Shown here: piece after piece, positions 25,971 through 33,717 of the stretch
How the letters are laid out: each line of letters begins with the position of its first letter
Numbering within the stretch: the stretch's first letter is position 1
The notes under the pieces: generated by a model
Seen by the model: only the letters and a program-made list of their open reading frames with translations
What the model was told of the DNA's origin: nothing
Databases searched by the model: none
Position numbers and translations under genes: made by a program
Assembly: GCF_038397745.1 (NCBI RefSeq)
Contig: NZ_CP151636.1
Coordinates: forward strand, 2,232,001 to 2,296,000
Direction: 5' to 3'
DNA length: 64,000 bases
From: Microbacterium sp. LWH11-1.2
GTDB lineage: Bacteria; Actinomycetota; Actinomycetes; Actinomycetales; Microbacteriaceae

Positions 25971-27073
25971 ATGTTCTCCAGTACGTAGTCGAGCGAACGG
26001 GTCAGCTGACGGATGTCGTCCGGCTCGATCGAGACGAAGGTCGCCACGCGGAGCTGGTTGCGACCGAGCTTGCGGTACGGCTCGGTGTCGACGATCCCGT
26101 TGGCGCGCAGCGTCTTCGCGATCGCCGCCGCGTCGATGCTCTCGTCGAAGTCGATCGTGACGACCACCGGCGAGCGGTGTGCGACGTCGGCGACGAACGG
26201 CGTCGCGACGGCAGATGCCTCGGCCCAGTCGTACAGCGCCGAGGAGGACTCCGAGGTGCGGCCGGCGGCCCACGCGAGTCCGCCGTGGTCGAGGATCCAG
26301 CGGAGCTGGCTGTCGAGCAGGTGGAGCGTGGTGAGGGCCGGGGTGTTGAGCGTCTGGTTCAGGCGCGAGTTGTCGACCGCGTTCTTCAGGCTGAGGAACT
26401 CGGGGATGTAGCGGTCGGACGCGGCGATCCGCTCGATCCGCTCGATCGCGGCGGGGGAGACGGCGGCGAACCAGAGTCCTCCGTCGGATCCGAGGTTCTT
26501 CTGCGGGGCGAAGTAGTACACGTCGGCCTGAGTCACGTCGAAGTCGATGCCTCCGGCGGCGCTGGTCGCGTCGATGACGGTGAGGGCGCCTTCCGCGCGG
26601 ACGCGCTCCACCGGAGCGGCGACGCCCGTGGACGTCTCGTTGTGCGGCCAGGCGTACACGTCGACGCCTTCCACGACCTCGGCGTTCGCACGGGAGCCCG
26701 GCTCGGACTTGCGCACGTCGGGGGCCTCGAGCCACGGGGCGCCCGCGGCGGCCGCGAACTTGCCGCCGAACTCCCCGAACACGAGGTTCTGGCTGCGGCG
26801 CTCGATGAGGCCGAAGGCGGCCGCGTCCCAGAAGGCCGTGGAGCCGCCGTTGCCGACGAGGATCTCGTACCCCTCCGGAACGCGGAACAGGGCGGCGAGC
26901 TGCTCGCGCACGCTGCCGACGAGGTTCTTCACGGGCGCTTGACGGTGGGATGTCCCGAGGATCGCCGCCCCCGACGAGAGAAGCGCCTCGAGCTGCGCGG
27001 GGCGCACCTTCGAGGGGCCGCAGCCGAAACGACCGTCAGCGGGCAGGAGGTCACCGGGAATCTCGATCGCCAT
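25961..27073 (-). CDS. serC: phosphoserine aminotransferase SerC
   Basis: A 370-aa PLP enzyme that makes 3-phosphoserine from 3-phosphohydroxypyruvate and glutamate in serine biosynthesis. The PLP-binding Lys is in FAPQKNLGSDGG and the phosphate-binding residues in TSHRQAPVKN and NGGSTAFWDAAAF. Length and the N-terminal LPADGRFGCGPSKVR match the actinobacterial type. The message appears leaderless: TAGAAT ends 6 bases before the ATG. Divergent from dtxR. Convergent with DUF3027. Confidence 0.96.
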   Translation of the reverse strand: MAIEIPGDLLPADGRFGCGPSKVRPAQLEALLSSGAAILGTSHRQAPVKNLVGSVREQLAALFRVPEGYEILVGNGGSTAFWDAAAFGLIERRSQNLVFGEFGGKFAAAAGAPWLEAPDVRKSEPGSRANAEVVEGVDVYAWPHNETSTGVAAPVERVRAEGALTVIDATSAAGGIDFDVTQADVYYFAPQKNLGSDGGLWFAAVSPAAIERIERIAASDRYIPEFLSLKNAVDNSRLNQTLNTPALTTLHLLDSQLRWILDHGGLAWAAGRTSESSSALYDWAEASAVATPFVADVAHRSPVVVTIDFDESIDAAAIAKTLRANGIVDTEPYRKLGRNQLRVATFVSIEPDDIRQLTRSLDYVLENIGA

Positions 27074-27079
27074 GCGTCG

Positions 27080-27085
27080 ATTCTA
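27080..27085 (-). promoter_or_regulatory. -10 element of serC
   Basis: TAGAAT on the minus strand lies 6 bases before the serC ATG, the leaderless arrangement. Confidence 0.6.
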
Positions 27086-27141
27086 GGGGGCGCGCGGCAT
27101 CCTTCCCCGCCGACGGCGGATCCGATGTCCGTCCGGGAATG

Positions 27142-27154
27142 TAGGCTTGCCTAA
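27142..27154. promoter_or_regulatory. candidate DtxR/IdeR box overlapping a -10
   Basis: TAGGCTTGCCTAA resembles the core of the DtxR/IdeR operator (TTAGGTTAGCCTAA) as known from corynebacteria and mycobacteria. The first six bases are also a TAGGCT -10 element. The site is 20 bases before the dtxR-family ATG, so autoregulation is possible. The full 19-bp consensus is not matched. Confidence 0.5.
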
Positions 27155-27174
27155 GAATCTCGGAGGGCCTGCAC

Positions 27175-27876
27175 ATGACCGATCTGATCGACACCACGGA
27201 GATGTATCTCCGCACCATCCTCGAGCTCGAGGAGGAGAACATCGTGCCCCTGCGCGCGCGCATCTCCGAGCGCCTCGGGCACTCCGGACCCACGGTCTCG
27301 CAGACCGTCGGTCGCATGGAGCGCGATGGGCTGGTCGTCGTCTCCGAGGACCGCACCCTCGAGCTCACCGACGCCGGGCGGCGCAAGGCCGTCGACGTCA
27401 TGCGCAAGCACCGTCTCGCCGAGCGTCTCCTGTCCGATGTCATCGGGCTGGACTGGGCGTTCGTGCACGAGGAGGCCTGTCGCTGGGAGCACGTGATGAG
27501 CGAGCAGGTCGAGCGTCGCCTCGTCGAGCTCCTCGGCCACCCCACGGAGTCCCCCTACGGCAACCCGATCCCGGGCCTCGACCAGCTCGGCGACCTGCCG
27601 GCGCGCACCTTCGACGAGGGCGTCATCGGCCTGGTCCAGAAGCTGAACGCGGCGGGCGCGCCCATCGACGGCACGGTCCGCCGTCTCGCCGAACCCGCTC
27701 AGGTCGATCCGGAGCTGCTGGAGCAGCTGCGCGATGCCGGCGTCATGCCCGGCGCGCACGGCGACTTCCGCTTCAGCGAGGGCTACGTCCTGATCCAGAT
27801 GGACGGCAAGGAAGACGGGCTGGAACTGCCCGTCGAGCTCGCCTCGCACATCTTCCTGGTCGGCGAACCGGCCTGA
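27175..27876 (+). CDS. DtxR/IdeR-family metal-dependent repressor
   Basis: A 233-aa regulator. N-terminal winged HTH (about 1-65, SERLGHSGPTVSQTVGRMERDGLV), dimerisation and metal-binding domain (about 66-140) with the metal ligands in RKHRLAERLLSDVIGLDW, seen in part as KHRLAERLL, then HEEACRWEHVMS and the C-terminal SH3-like FeoA domain (about 155-230). Binds Fe(II) or Mn(II) and represses iron or manganese genes. RBS GGAGGG precedes the ATG. A possible self-operator lies just upstream. Divergent from serC. Confidence 0.94.
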   Translation: MTDLIDTTEMYLRTILELEEENIVPLRARISERLGHSGPTVSQTVGRMERDGLVVVSEDRTLELTDAGRRKAVDVMRKHRLAERLLSDVIGLDWAFVHEEACRWEHVMSEQVERRLVELLGHPTESPYGNPIPGLDQLGDLPARTFDEGVIGLVQKLNAAGAPIDGTVRRLAEPAQVDPELLEQLRDAGVMPGAHGDFRFSEGYVLIQMDGKEDGLELPVELASHIFLVGEPA

Positions 27877-27922
27877 TCCACGCGGAAAGTCAGGGCTCTG
27901 CGTCGATTGCCAGGTTCCCAGG

Positions 27923-27951
27923 GTGACATGATCGTTATCTTCCGGTAACCT
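27923..27951 (+). promoter_or_regulatory. promoter of the M23 peptidase gene
   Basis: GTGACA (27923-27928), 17 bases, TAACCT (27946-27951): a strong housekeeping-type promoter. Transcription from about 27958 gives a 5' leader near 170 bases before the TTG start at 28128. The leader contains several short inverted repeats, but I could not assign it to a known riboswitch class. Confidence 0.65.
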
Positions 27952-28127
27952 CGGTCAAGTCGTCAGCGAAGAAGCCCGCTGGCGATGACCCGCGAAGATC
28001 GCCTTCCAGGCTCGTCGTCTTCACGGCAGGAACGCACAAAGTACCCGAGCTACATTCGTGCCACGAGAACGAGAGTGCCGACGAGCCAGCGCTACCCGAA
28101 AGCGCGAGGGCCCAGGAGGACAAAGTT

Positions 28128-28931
28128 TTGGCCGCAGACATCGAACCGACCGCGAAGACATCTGAAGACCGAGTTCCCGCCCGCCGCACCGGTGCGCGGG
28201 TGACGGCTCGCAAGGCCGTCAAGCCCCTCCGATCCGTCGCCATCTTCGCGGCCGTCGGTGCTCTGGTCGCCGCCGTCGCCCTTCCCGCCTACGCGGCGAG
28301 CAAGCCGGCAGAGGCTTCGACCACCGTCCAGCAGCTCGCGGCCGTCGACGCGCAGTCGCTCGTCGTCGCCTCGCAGGCCACCGCAGCGCCGCTCAACCGC
28401 GGAACCTTCACGGCGACGACGCCGGAGGAGATCGAGAAGAAGAAGGCAGAGGCCGCAGCCGCCGCACGTGCAGCGGCAGCCTCGCCCACGACCGCGAACT
28501 TCAACACCGCAGGCTACGCGCTGGTCTCACCCGGATCCGGGGAGGTGCGCTATCCGCTGCCTCCCGGCTCCTACACGGAAGGCCGCACGATCGGCGGCGG
28601 CCACAACGGCGTCGACATGCTCGCGCCTGCCCTCACCCCGATCTACGCCACGGCGGCGGGCGTCGTCCGTGCGTCGGCCGAGAGCATCGGCGGCTACGGC
28701 GTCTGCGTCATGATCGACAGCGTCGTGGGCGGGCAGCAGGTCCAGAGCACCTACGGTCACATGACCTACGGCTCGCGTCAGGTCGAAGAGGGCCAGACCG
28801 TCTCCGCCGGACAGCTGATCGGCTACGTCGGCAGCACCGGAAGCTCGACCGCCAACCACCTCCACTTCGAGGTGTGGATCAACGGCGGAATCGTCGAGCC
28901 CTACTCCTGGCTCGCGGCGAACGCCGGCTAA
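28128..28931 (+). CDS. exported M23-family peptidoglycan endopeptidase
   Basis: A 267-aa secreted protein. A basic N-terminus and a hydrophobic signal (about 35-57, ending AYAAS) are followed by an Ala/Glu-rich linker with coiled-coil character (about 100-125) and an M23 (LytM) domain (about 145-262). The zinc ligands are seen in GGGHNGVDML (HxxxD), the YGHM motif and HLHFEVW (HxH), so the enzyme is probably active on peptide cross-bridges. TTG start chosen from AGGAGG 8 bases before it. Long 5' leader with a strong promoter. Single-gene unit. Confidence 0.92.
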   Translation: MAADIEPTAKTSEDRVPARRTGARVTARKAVKPLRSVAIFAAVGALVAAVALPAYAASKPAEASTTVQQLAAVDAQSLVVASQATAAPLNRGTFTATTPEEIEKKKAEAAAAARAAAASPTTANFNTAGYALVSPGSGEVRYPLPPGSYTEGRTIGGGHNGVDMLAPALTPIYATAAGVVRASAESIGGYGVCVMIDSVVGGQQVQSTYGHMTYGSRQVEEGQTVSAGQLIGYVGSTGSSTANHLHFEVWINGGIVEPYSWLAANAG

Positions 28932-29028
28932 TCCGCGGACACGCCTCCGTCCGTTCATCTCTCGTTTCGCCTCCCATCCAGCTGGATGGGTTAGCCTGAA
29001 CCCGTTGTCGTACTGGCGGGAGAGGCAG

Positions 29029-29139
29029 ATGGAGCGAATATCGAGCATCCGAACCATGGATGCCCTCGGTCGTCACGTCCTTCTGCATAGCCCGCAGGGA
29101 TGCCACGGCGTTGCCGTGCGCGAAAGGCGCTGTCTGTAG
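29029..29139 (+). CDS. short ORF (36 aa) in a terminator-ended transcript
   Basis: ATG at 29029, preceded by GGGAGAGG, opens a 36-codon frame ending at TAG 29137-29139. The peptide is basic (MERISSIRTMDALGRH at the start, ending RERRCL) with two Cys and three His. The stop codon lies inside the terminator hairpin, so a ribosome reaching the end would melt the stem. That is the geometry of a leader peptide used for attenuation. No homologue is recognised, and coding status is uncertain. Confidence 0.4.
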   Translation: MERISSIRTMDALGRHVLLHSPQGCHGVAVRERRCL

Positions 29140-29153
29140 ACAGCGCCTTTTTT
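29123..29153 (+). terminator. strong intrinsic terminator
   Basis: Stem AAAGGCGCTGTC (29123-29134) with GACAGCGCCTTT (29139-29150), loop TGTA, followed directly by T to 29153. The best intrinsic terminator of the window, located between the M23 and HNH genes. Confidence 0.9.
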
Positions 29154-29240
29154 CGTCCCTGCGAACGCTCTGCCGCCTGCGCGACCTCGTGTGAGTCGAG
29201 AGTGCCGGGAAGCCGTCCCGGCGGATCGAGAGGATGACGA

Positions 29241-29738
29241 ATGCGCACACTGGTCCTGAATGCCGGATACGAGCCGTTGGCGATCGTGTCGTTCAAGCGA
29301 GCGCTCGTGCTCGTGATGAACGACAAGGCCACGGTGATCGAACGCGTGGAAGACGATCCCGTCTGGGGGAGTCACGGCGTCTACGAACGCCCCGCGGTGA
29401 TCATCCTCTCCCGCTACGTGCGGGTGCCGAAGAGCAGACGGGTGCCGGTGACCAGACGGGGCGTCCTCCGCCGTGACAACCACCGCTGCGGGTACTGCGG
29501 CAAGGCCGCATCCACCATCGACCACGTGCTCCCTCGCTCGCGCGGCGGCGCGGACTCCTGGGAGAACCTCGTCGCCTGCTGCCTGCGCTGCAACAACGTC
29601 AAGAGCGATCGGACGCCGCAGGAGATGCGCTGGCAGCTGCGGTTCACTCCCCGCCCGCCGCACGGCACCGCCTGGACCGTTCGCGGGACCGAGCGCAGCG
29701 ACCCTCGGTGGGAGCCGTATCTCGCCCTCGCGGCGTGA
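29241..29738 (+). CDS. HNH endonuclease
   Basis: A 165-aa nuclease-like protein common in Actinobacteria. The HNH core is C-terminal: zinc Cys pairs in RCGYCGK and CCLRCNN, the catalytic His in TIDHVLPRSRGG, and Asn in WENLVACC. The N-terminal 70 residues (MRTLVLNAGYEPL, VPVTRRG) are conserved in this subgroup but unassigned. Probably a structure- or damage-directed nuclease; no restriction modification partner is present. It lies behind a small terminator-ended transcript, and a GC hairpin follows. Confidence 0.9.
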   Translation: MRTLVLNAGYEPLAIVSFKRALVLVMNDKATVIERVEDDPVWGSHGVYERPAVIILSRYVRVPKSRRVPVTRRGVLRRDNHRCGYCGKAASTIDHVLPRSRGGADSWENLVACCLRCNNVKSDRTPQEMRWQLRFTPRPPHGTAWTVRGTERSDPRWEPYLALAA

Positions 29739-29770
29739 AGAGTCGGGCGGACGCACCCGGAGACGGAGGA

Positions 29771-29794
29771 AGGGCCGCCCGTGAGGGCGGCCCT
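29771..29794. terminator. hairpin between HNH and tRNA-Arg genes
   Basis: A 10-bp perfect stem AGGGCCGCCC/GGGCGGCCCT with a GTGA loop, 32 bases after the HNH stop and beyond the 3' end of the convergent tRNA. It may stop both transcripts, although the T-tracts are poor. Confidence 0.65.
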
Positions 29795-29804
29795 TCGCGT
29801 TCCG

Positions 29805-29877
29805 TGCCCGCGACAGGATTCGAACCTGCGACCTGCCCTTTAGGAGAGGGCTGCTCTATCCCCTGAGCTACGAGGGC
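29805..29877 (-). tRNA. tRNA-Arg(CCT)
   Basis: A 73-base tRNA on the minus strand. D-arm GCTC/GAGC, anticodon stem GCCCT/AGGGC around the loop CTCCTAA (anticodon CCT, reads AGG), and T-arm with TTCGAAT. CCA is not encoded. The acceptor stem GCCCTCG/CGCGGGC has a U-C mismatch at the fifth pair, unusual for an otherwise canonical tRNA. Confidence 0.93.
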
Positions 29878-29916
29878 GCGGTTCAAGTCTAGGCGACCGA
29901 TCGGGCGCCCCCGCCG

Positions 29917-32103
29917 CTAATCCTGCCCGCGCCGCCACAGCTTCGAGGGCCACCAGATGGCCTTGCCGATGTCGTATGCGAGCGCAGGCACCAGGAGCGA
30001 GCGCACCACGAACGTGTCCAGCAGCACGCCGAACGCGACGATGAACGCGAGCTGCACCAGGAACAGGATCGGGATGACCGAGAGCGCCGCGAACGTCGCG
30101 GCGAGCACGAGCCCGGCCGAGGTGATCACTCCGCCGGTGATCGAGAGTCCGCGCAGGACGCCCTCGCGGGTGCCGTGCGCCTTCGACTCCTCCCGCACAC
30201 GGGTCATCAGGAAGATGTTGTAGTCGATGCCCAGGGCGACGAGGAACACGAAGCCGAAGAGCGGGACGGCGGGATCGGCTCCGGGGAACTGGAAGACCCC
30301 GTTGAACACGAGCGCCGAGACGCCCATCGCCGTGCCGAAGGAGAGCACCGTGGTCAGGATCAGCAGCACCGGTGCGAGGACCGACCGCAGCAGCAGCATC
30401 AGGATGAACATGATCACCACGAGGATGACCGGGATGATGAGGTTCCGGTCGTGGATCGACGCGTCGTTCGTGTCGATCGAGGTCGCGGTCACTCCGCCGA
30501 CGAGCGCATCCAGCTCGCTCAGCTCGGAGCGCAGCTCGCGGACCGTCGCGGCCGCGGCCTCGGAGTCCGCGGCATCCGTGAGCGTCGCCTGGAGCAGGAC
30601 GTCGCCGTCGACGACCGTCGGCTCCGGGGCCGGTGTCCCCGGAGGACCGACGGCGGTCAGCCCGTCCTCTGTCACGGTCGCCGTGCCGCTGGGCGAGTCC
30701 GCCGCGGTGACGGACACCCCGTCGATGCCGTCGCTCGCGAGCAGCACGTCGGCGGCATCCTGGAGCCGGTCCTCGGCCACCACGACGTAGGCCGGGCTGC
30801 CGGACCCGCCGGGGAAGTGCTCGCCCAGGGCGGCCTGACCGTCGCGCGCCTCGGACGCCCCGAGCACGAGGTCGGACTGCGGGATGCCGACGGCATCGAG
30901 CTGGGTGACGCCGGCCGCGCCCACGAGGAGCACGACGGTCGTGGCGATCCAGATCGCGCGAGGGCGGCGTTTGATGAGGCCAGCCAGCCGCGCCCACAGC
31001 CCCGTCGTCCGCATGCCGTGCTCCGCCTCGACGACCTCGGGTTCGAACTTCGGGCGGCGCGGCCAGAAGACCGCGCGACCGCACAGCAGCAGCAGCGCGG
31101 GCAGCAGGGTGAGCGCCGCGAGCATCGCGAACACGATGCCGATGGCGGCCACGGGGCCGAGCGTGCTGTTCGACTTCAGGTCGCTGAGCAGCAGGCACAG
31201 CAGGCCGGCGATCACAGTGCCGCCCGACGCCACGATCGGCTCGAAGGAGCCCCTCCACGCGGCGGAGACGGCGGCGCCCTTGTCCTGGACGACGCGGAGC
31301 TCCTCGCGGAATCGTGCGACGAAGAGCAGGGCGTAGTCGGTCGCCGCGCCGATCACGAGGATGAACAGGATGCCCTGGGTCTGACCGCTGAGCAGCAGGA
31401 TCTCGAACTTCGCCAGCCACCACACCACCAGCAGTGCGACGCAGAGCGCGAACAGGCTGGTCGACAGCACCACGAGCGGCAGCAGGAACGAGCGGTACAC
31501 GAGCACGAGGATCACCAGCACGGCGAGGAGCGCGACGCCCAGCAGGAGCCCGTCGATGCCGGAGAAGCCGGCCACGAGGTCGGCGCTGAAGCCGGCAGGA
31601 CCGGTGATGTAGACCGTGATGCCCTCGGGCACGGCACCGCGAAGCTCCTCGCCGAGGGCGGCGGTGGCGTCCGCGAGCTCGGCATCGCTCTGGATCGGGA
31701 TGAACGCCTGCACGGCGCGCCCGTCTTCGGAGGGGAGCGCGGGGGAGACCTCGTCGCCGATCCCCTCCACGGAGGGCGCGTCGGCGACGGCATCCGAGAT
31801 CGCGTCGAGCTCGCTCGCGGTGAGCTCCTCCTCGGACGTGAACACGGCGATGGCGGGGATGGAGTCGCTGTCGTTGAACTCGCCGAGCAGCTTCTGCACC
31901 TGGGTGGCGTCGGCGGACTCGGGGAGGTAGGTCGTCTGATCGTTGGACGACACCTCGTCGACCTTGCCGAACAGCGGTCCGCCGAGCGACGCGCCGACGA
32001 GCCAGACGAGGATCAGCGCCACCGGGATGAACACGCGCACCCAGGAGTGTCGTCGTGAGCGCTCTCGGGTCGGCGGAGCAGGGTCGTGATCAGGGCGGGA
32101 CAT
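29917..32103 (-). CDS. MMPL/RND-family membrane transporter
   Basis: A 728-aa transporter with about twelve helices in two halves, each with a large extracellular loop after its first helix. The typical TDYALLFVARFREEL and GIDYNIFLMTRVREE segments carry the Asp-Tyr pairs used for proton coupling in MmpL proteins. It starts 33 bases after crtEb ends, so it closes the carotenoid operon. In Corynebacterium glutamicum an MmpL-type gene also sits inside the crt operon (cg0722, from memory). It may export or place a lipid or carotenoid, which is unproven. The start at 32103 was chosen because the conserved region begins there. Confidence 0.9.
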   Translation of the reverse strand: MSRPDHDPAPPTRERSRRHSWVRVFIPVALILVWLVGASLGGPLFGKVDEVSSNDQTTYLPESADATQVQKLLGEFNDSDSIPAIAVFTSEEELTASELDAISDAVADAPSVEGIGDEVSPALPSEDGRAVQAFIPIQSDAELADATAALGEELRGAVPEGITVYITGPAGFSADLVAGFSGIDGLLLGVALLAVLVILVLVYRSFLLPLVVLSTSLFALCVALLVVWWLAKFEILLLSGQTQGILFILVIGAATDYALLFVARFREELRVVQDKGAAVSAAWRGSFEPIVASGGTVIAGLLCLLLSDLKSNSTLGPVAAIGIVFAMLAALTLLPALLLLCGRAVFWPRRPKFEPEVVEAEHGMRTTGLWARLAGLIKRRPRAIWIATTVVLLVGAAGVTQLDAVGIPQSDLVLGASEARDGQAALGEHFPGGSGSPAYVVVAEDRLQDAADVLLASDGIDGVSVTAADSPSGTATVTEDGLTAVGPPGTPAPEPTVVDGDVLLQATLTDAADSEAAAATVRELRSELSELDALVGGVTATSIDTNDASIHDRNLIIPVILVVIMFILMLLLRSVLAPVLLILTTVLSFGTAMGVSALVFNGVFQFPGADPAVPLFGFVFLVALGIDYNIFLMTRVREESKAHGTREGVLRGLSITGGVITSAGLVLAATFAALSVIPILFLVQLAFIVAFGVLLDTFVVRSLLVPALAYDIGKAIWWPSKLWRRGQD

Positions 32104-32135
32104 CGGGGGCCTTTCGGAGGGCTGCGGTTCGGGAA

Positions 32136-33029
32136 TCAGGAGACCCACGCGAGGATGAGGATCATCGTCGCGAGGAAGCCGGAGAAGTAGTTCAGGGCGA
32201 TGAAGCGCCGCCACGCGCGGTTCGTGGTCGCGGAGGTGTCATCCGTGACGTTCCACCAGGGCGCGGCGTTCACGACATAGGGCAGCGCGAGGAGCGCGGC
32301 CAGCGGCCCCGGCCAGGACGTCAGGAGCATGGCGGCGCCCGCGACGACCCAGAGGCCCAGCGACAGCCGCACCGTCGCGCGCGCGCCGATGACCGTGGCG
32401 ATCGAGGAGATCCCGGCCTCGCGATCCGGGCCGATGTCCTGCACCGCGCCGAACGCGTGCGCGGCCATCCCCCAGAGGAAGAACGCGGTGAGCGTCAGCA
32501 CGGCGGCCGCGGTGACGTCGGCACCGGCGAGGGCGAGGCCGACGACGGCGGGACTGACGAAATGCGTGCTCGAGGTCAGCGAGTCGAGGAAGGGCCGCTC
32601 CTTGAAACGCAGGACAGGGGCGGAGTACGCGATCACGGCGAAGACGCTCACCGCCAGCCAGATCCAGGATGCCGGGTTCCCGACGATCACGAGATAGGCG
32701 AGGAAGGGGATGTTGGTCAGGGCGGCGGCCCAGAGCGTCGCGCGATGGATGCGGGGCGCGAGCAGGGCGCCCTCGATGCCGCCCTTGCGCGGGTTGGCGA
32801 GGTCGGAGGCGTAGTCGAAGACGTCGTTGATCCCGTAAATCGCGAGGTTGTAGGGGATCAGGAAGTACAGCGTGCCGATCACCAGCGTGAGGTCGATCTC
32901 GCGGGTGCTGAGCAGATAGGCCGCGGCGAACGGGAACGCGGTGTTGATCCAGCTGATCGGCCGCGACGAGAGGACGATCTGCGCGATGTCGCGCCCGATG
33001 CTGCGGGCGGCCGATGCCTCGGCGCTCAT
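32136..33029 (-). CDS. crtEb: lycopene elongase (UbiA family)
   Basis: A 297-aa membrane prenyltransferase with about eight helices. The first Asp-rich motif is NDVFDYASD and the second is QDIGPDREAG, both needed to bind prenyl diphosphate. In C50 carotenoid producers this enzyme adds C5 units to both ends of lycopene (giving flavuxanthin-type products). The position after crtYf, with a 4-base overlap, and family length support crtEb. Dimethylallyl diphosphate from idi feeds it. Whether the final product is decaprenoxanthin or sarcinaxanthin cannot be told. Confidence 0.92.
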   Translation of the reverse strand: MSAEASAARSIGRDIAQIVLSSRPISWINTAFPFAAAYLLSTREIDLTLVIGTLYFLIPYNLAIYGINDVFDYASDLANPRKGGIEGALLAPRIHRATLWAAALTNIPFLAYLVIVGNPASWIWLAVSVFAVIAYSAPVLRFKERPFLDSLTSSTHFVSPAVVGLALAGADVTAAAVLTLTAFFLWGMAAHAFGAVQDIGPDREAGISSIATVIGARATVRLSLGLWVVAGAAMLLTSWPGPLAALLALPYVVNAAPWWNVTDDTSATTNRAWRRFIALNYFSGFLATMILILAWVS

Positions 33030-33373
33030 GCCTGCTGCTCCCCGTGGTCCGCGCTGCGGGCGTCCCGCTCGCGTCGCCGGGCGCGTAGCGCGGTCCACAG
33101 CGGCGGGAGGAGCAGGGCGCCGGCGAGGGGGTAGGCGAAGTCCTCGATCGGCGCCAGGCCGATGTGTAGACCCAGCAGATGTGCGGGCGAGTAGTGGAAC
33201 AGACCGGTCGCGATCATCACGGTGTCGAACACGGCCGTCAGCGCGAAGAGGGCGAGGATCGTCAGCGCGACGGCGGCCGGGCGGGGGCCGCGACGACGGG
33301 ATGCCACGGTCAGGACGATTCCGCAGACGGCGGCGACGGCGAGGAAGCACGCGGCGAGCTGGAGATAGGTCAC
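33026..33373 (-). CDS. crtYf: C50 carotenoid cyclase subunit
   Basis: A 115-aa membrane protein with three helices, one half of the heterodimeric carotenoid cyclase. The PIEDFAYPL motif matches the PxE(E/D) site conserved in CrtYf/CrtYd-type subunits. GTG start at 33373 with AGGAG upstream; it overlaps crtYe (GTGA) and crtEb (ATGA) by 4 bases each. With CrtYe it closes the rings of the elongated C50 carotenoid. It could equally be called crtYh if the product is sarcinaxanthin. Confidence 0.87.
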   Translation of the reverse strand: MTYLQLAACFLAVAAVCGIVLTVASRRRGPRPAAVALTILALFALTAVFDTVMIATGLFHYSPAHLLGLHIGLAPIEDFAYPLAGALLLPPLWTALRARRRERDARSADHGEQQA

Positions 33374-33717
33374 GGTCGCCGCTCCTGCGCCTCGCGTCGC
33401 GCACCGAGATGCGCCAGGATCCGGACGGCTCCGGTGTAGAGGATCATCGTGCACAGGACGAGGAAGAGGAGGAATACGGGTTCCTCGATCGGCAGCTCCG
33501 GAGCCAGCACGATGCCCGTCGCGATCGTCGCCTCTCCGCGGAAGAAGATCCCGCCGGCGATGCCGGCCACGTCCCAGACCAGGAAGAACACGAATCCGAC
33601 GATGGTGACGATCGTGGCCGACAGCGCATCGCGCCAGAAGAAGAGGCGGAATCGCCGGTCGAGCAGCAGCATGCAGCCGGAGAACAGGATCAGCGCGCCC
33701 AGGTAGAGCACGCCCAT
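33370..33717 (-). CDS. crtYe: C50 carotenoid cyclase subunit
   Basis: A 115-aa membrane protein with three helices and the motif LPIEEPVFLL, the PxEE site of CrtYe/CrtYc-type cyclase subunits. It partners CrtYf. It overlaps crtI and crtYf by 4 bases each, so subunits are made in step. A long frame running upstream through crtI is an artefact. The ATG at 33717 is at the expected position. It could be crtYg if the pathway makes sarcinaxanthin. Confidence 0.87.
   Translation of the reverse strand: MGVLYLGALILFSGCMLLLDRRFRLFFWRDALSATIVTIVGFVFFLVWDVAGIAGGIFFRGEATIATGIVLAPELPIEEPVFLLFLVLCTMILYTGAVRILAHLGARREAQERRP

Larger units (their letters stand above)
29004..29153 (+). ncRNA. candidate small transcript ending in an intrinsic terminator
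   Basis: The 309-base gap between the peptidase and HNH genes contains a TAGCCT -10 element (28992-28997), a start region near 29004 and an excellent terminator at 29123-29153. A transcript of about 150 bases would result. It includes a 36-codon ORF (29029-29139). It could be a leader/attenuator for the HNH gene or an independent RNA. No known RNA family is recognised. Confidence 0.5.

Noticed and set aside
27952..28127. c-di-AMP (ydaO) riboswitch in the peptidase leader
   Set aside because: Location is suggestive, but I could not find the conserved blocks of that class; reported only as an unassigned leader.
28990..29332. Minus-strand open frames in the gap before the HNH gene
   Set aside because: They run through a strong plus-strand terminator and into the HNH gene and have no ribosome binding sites.
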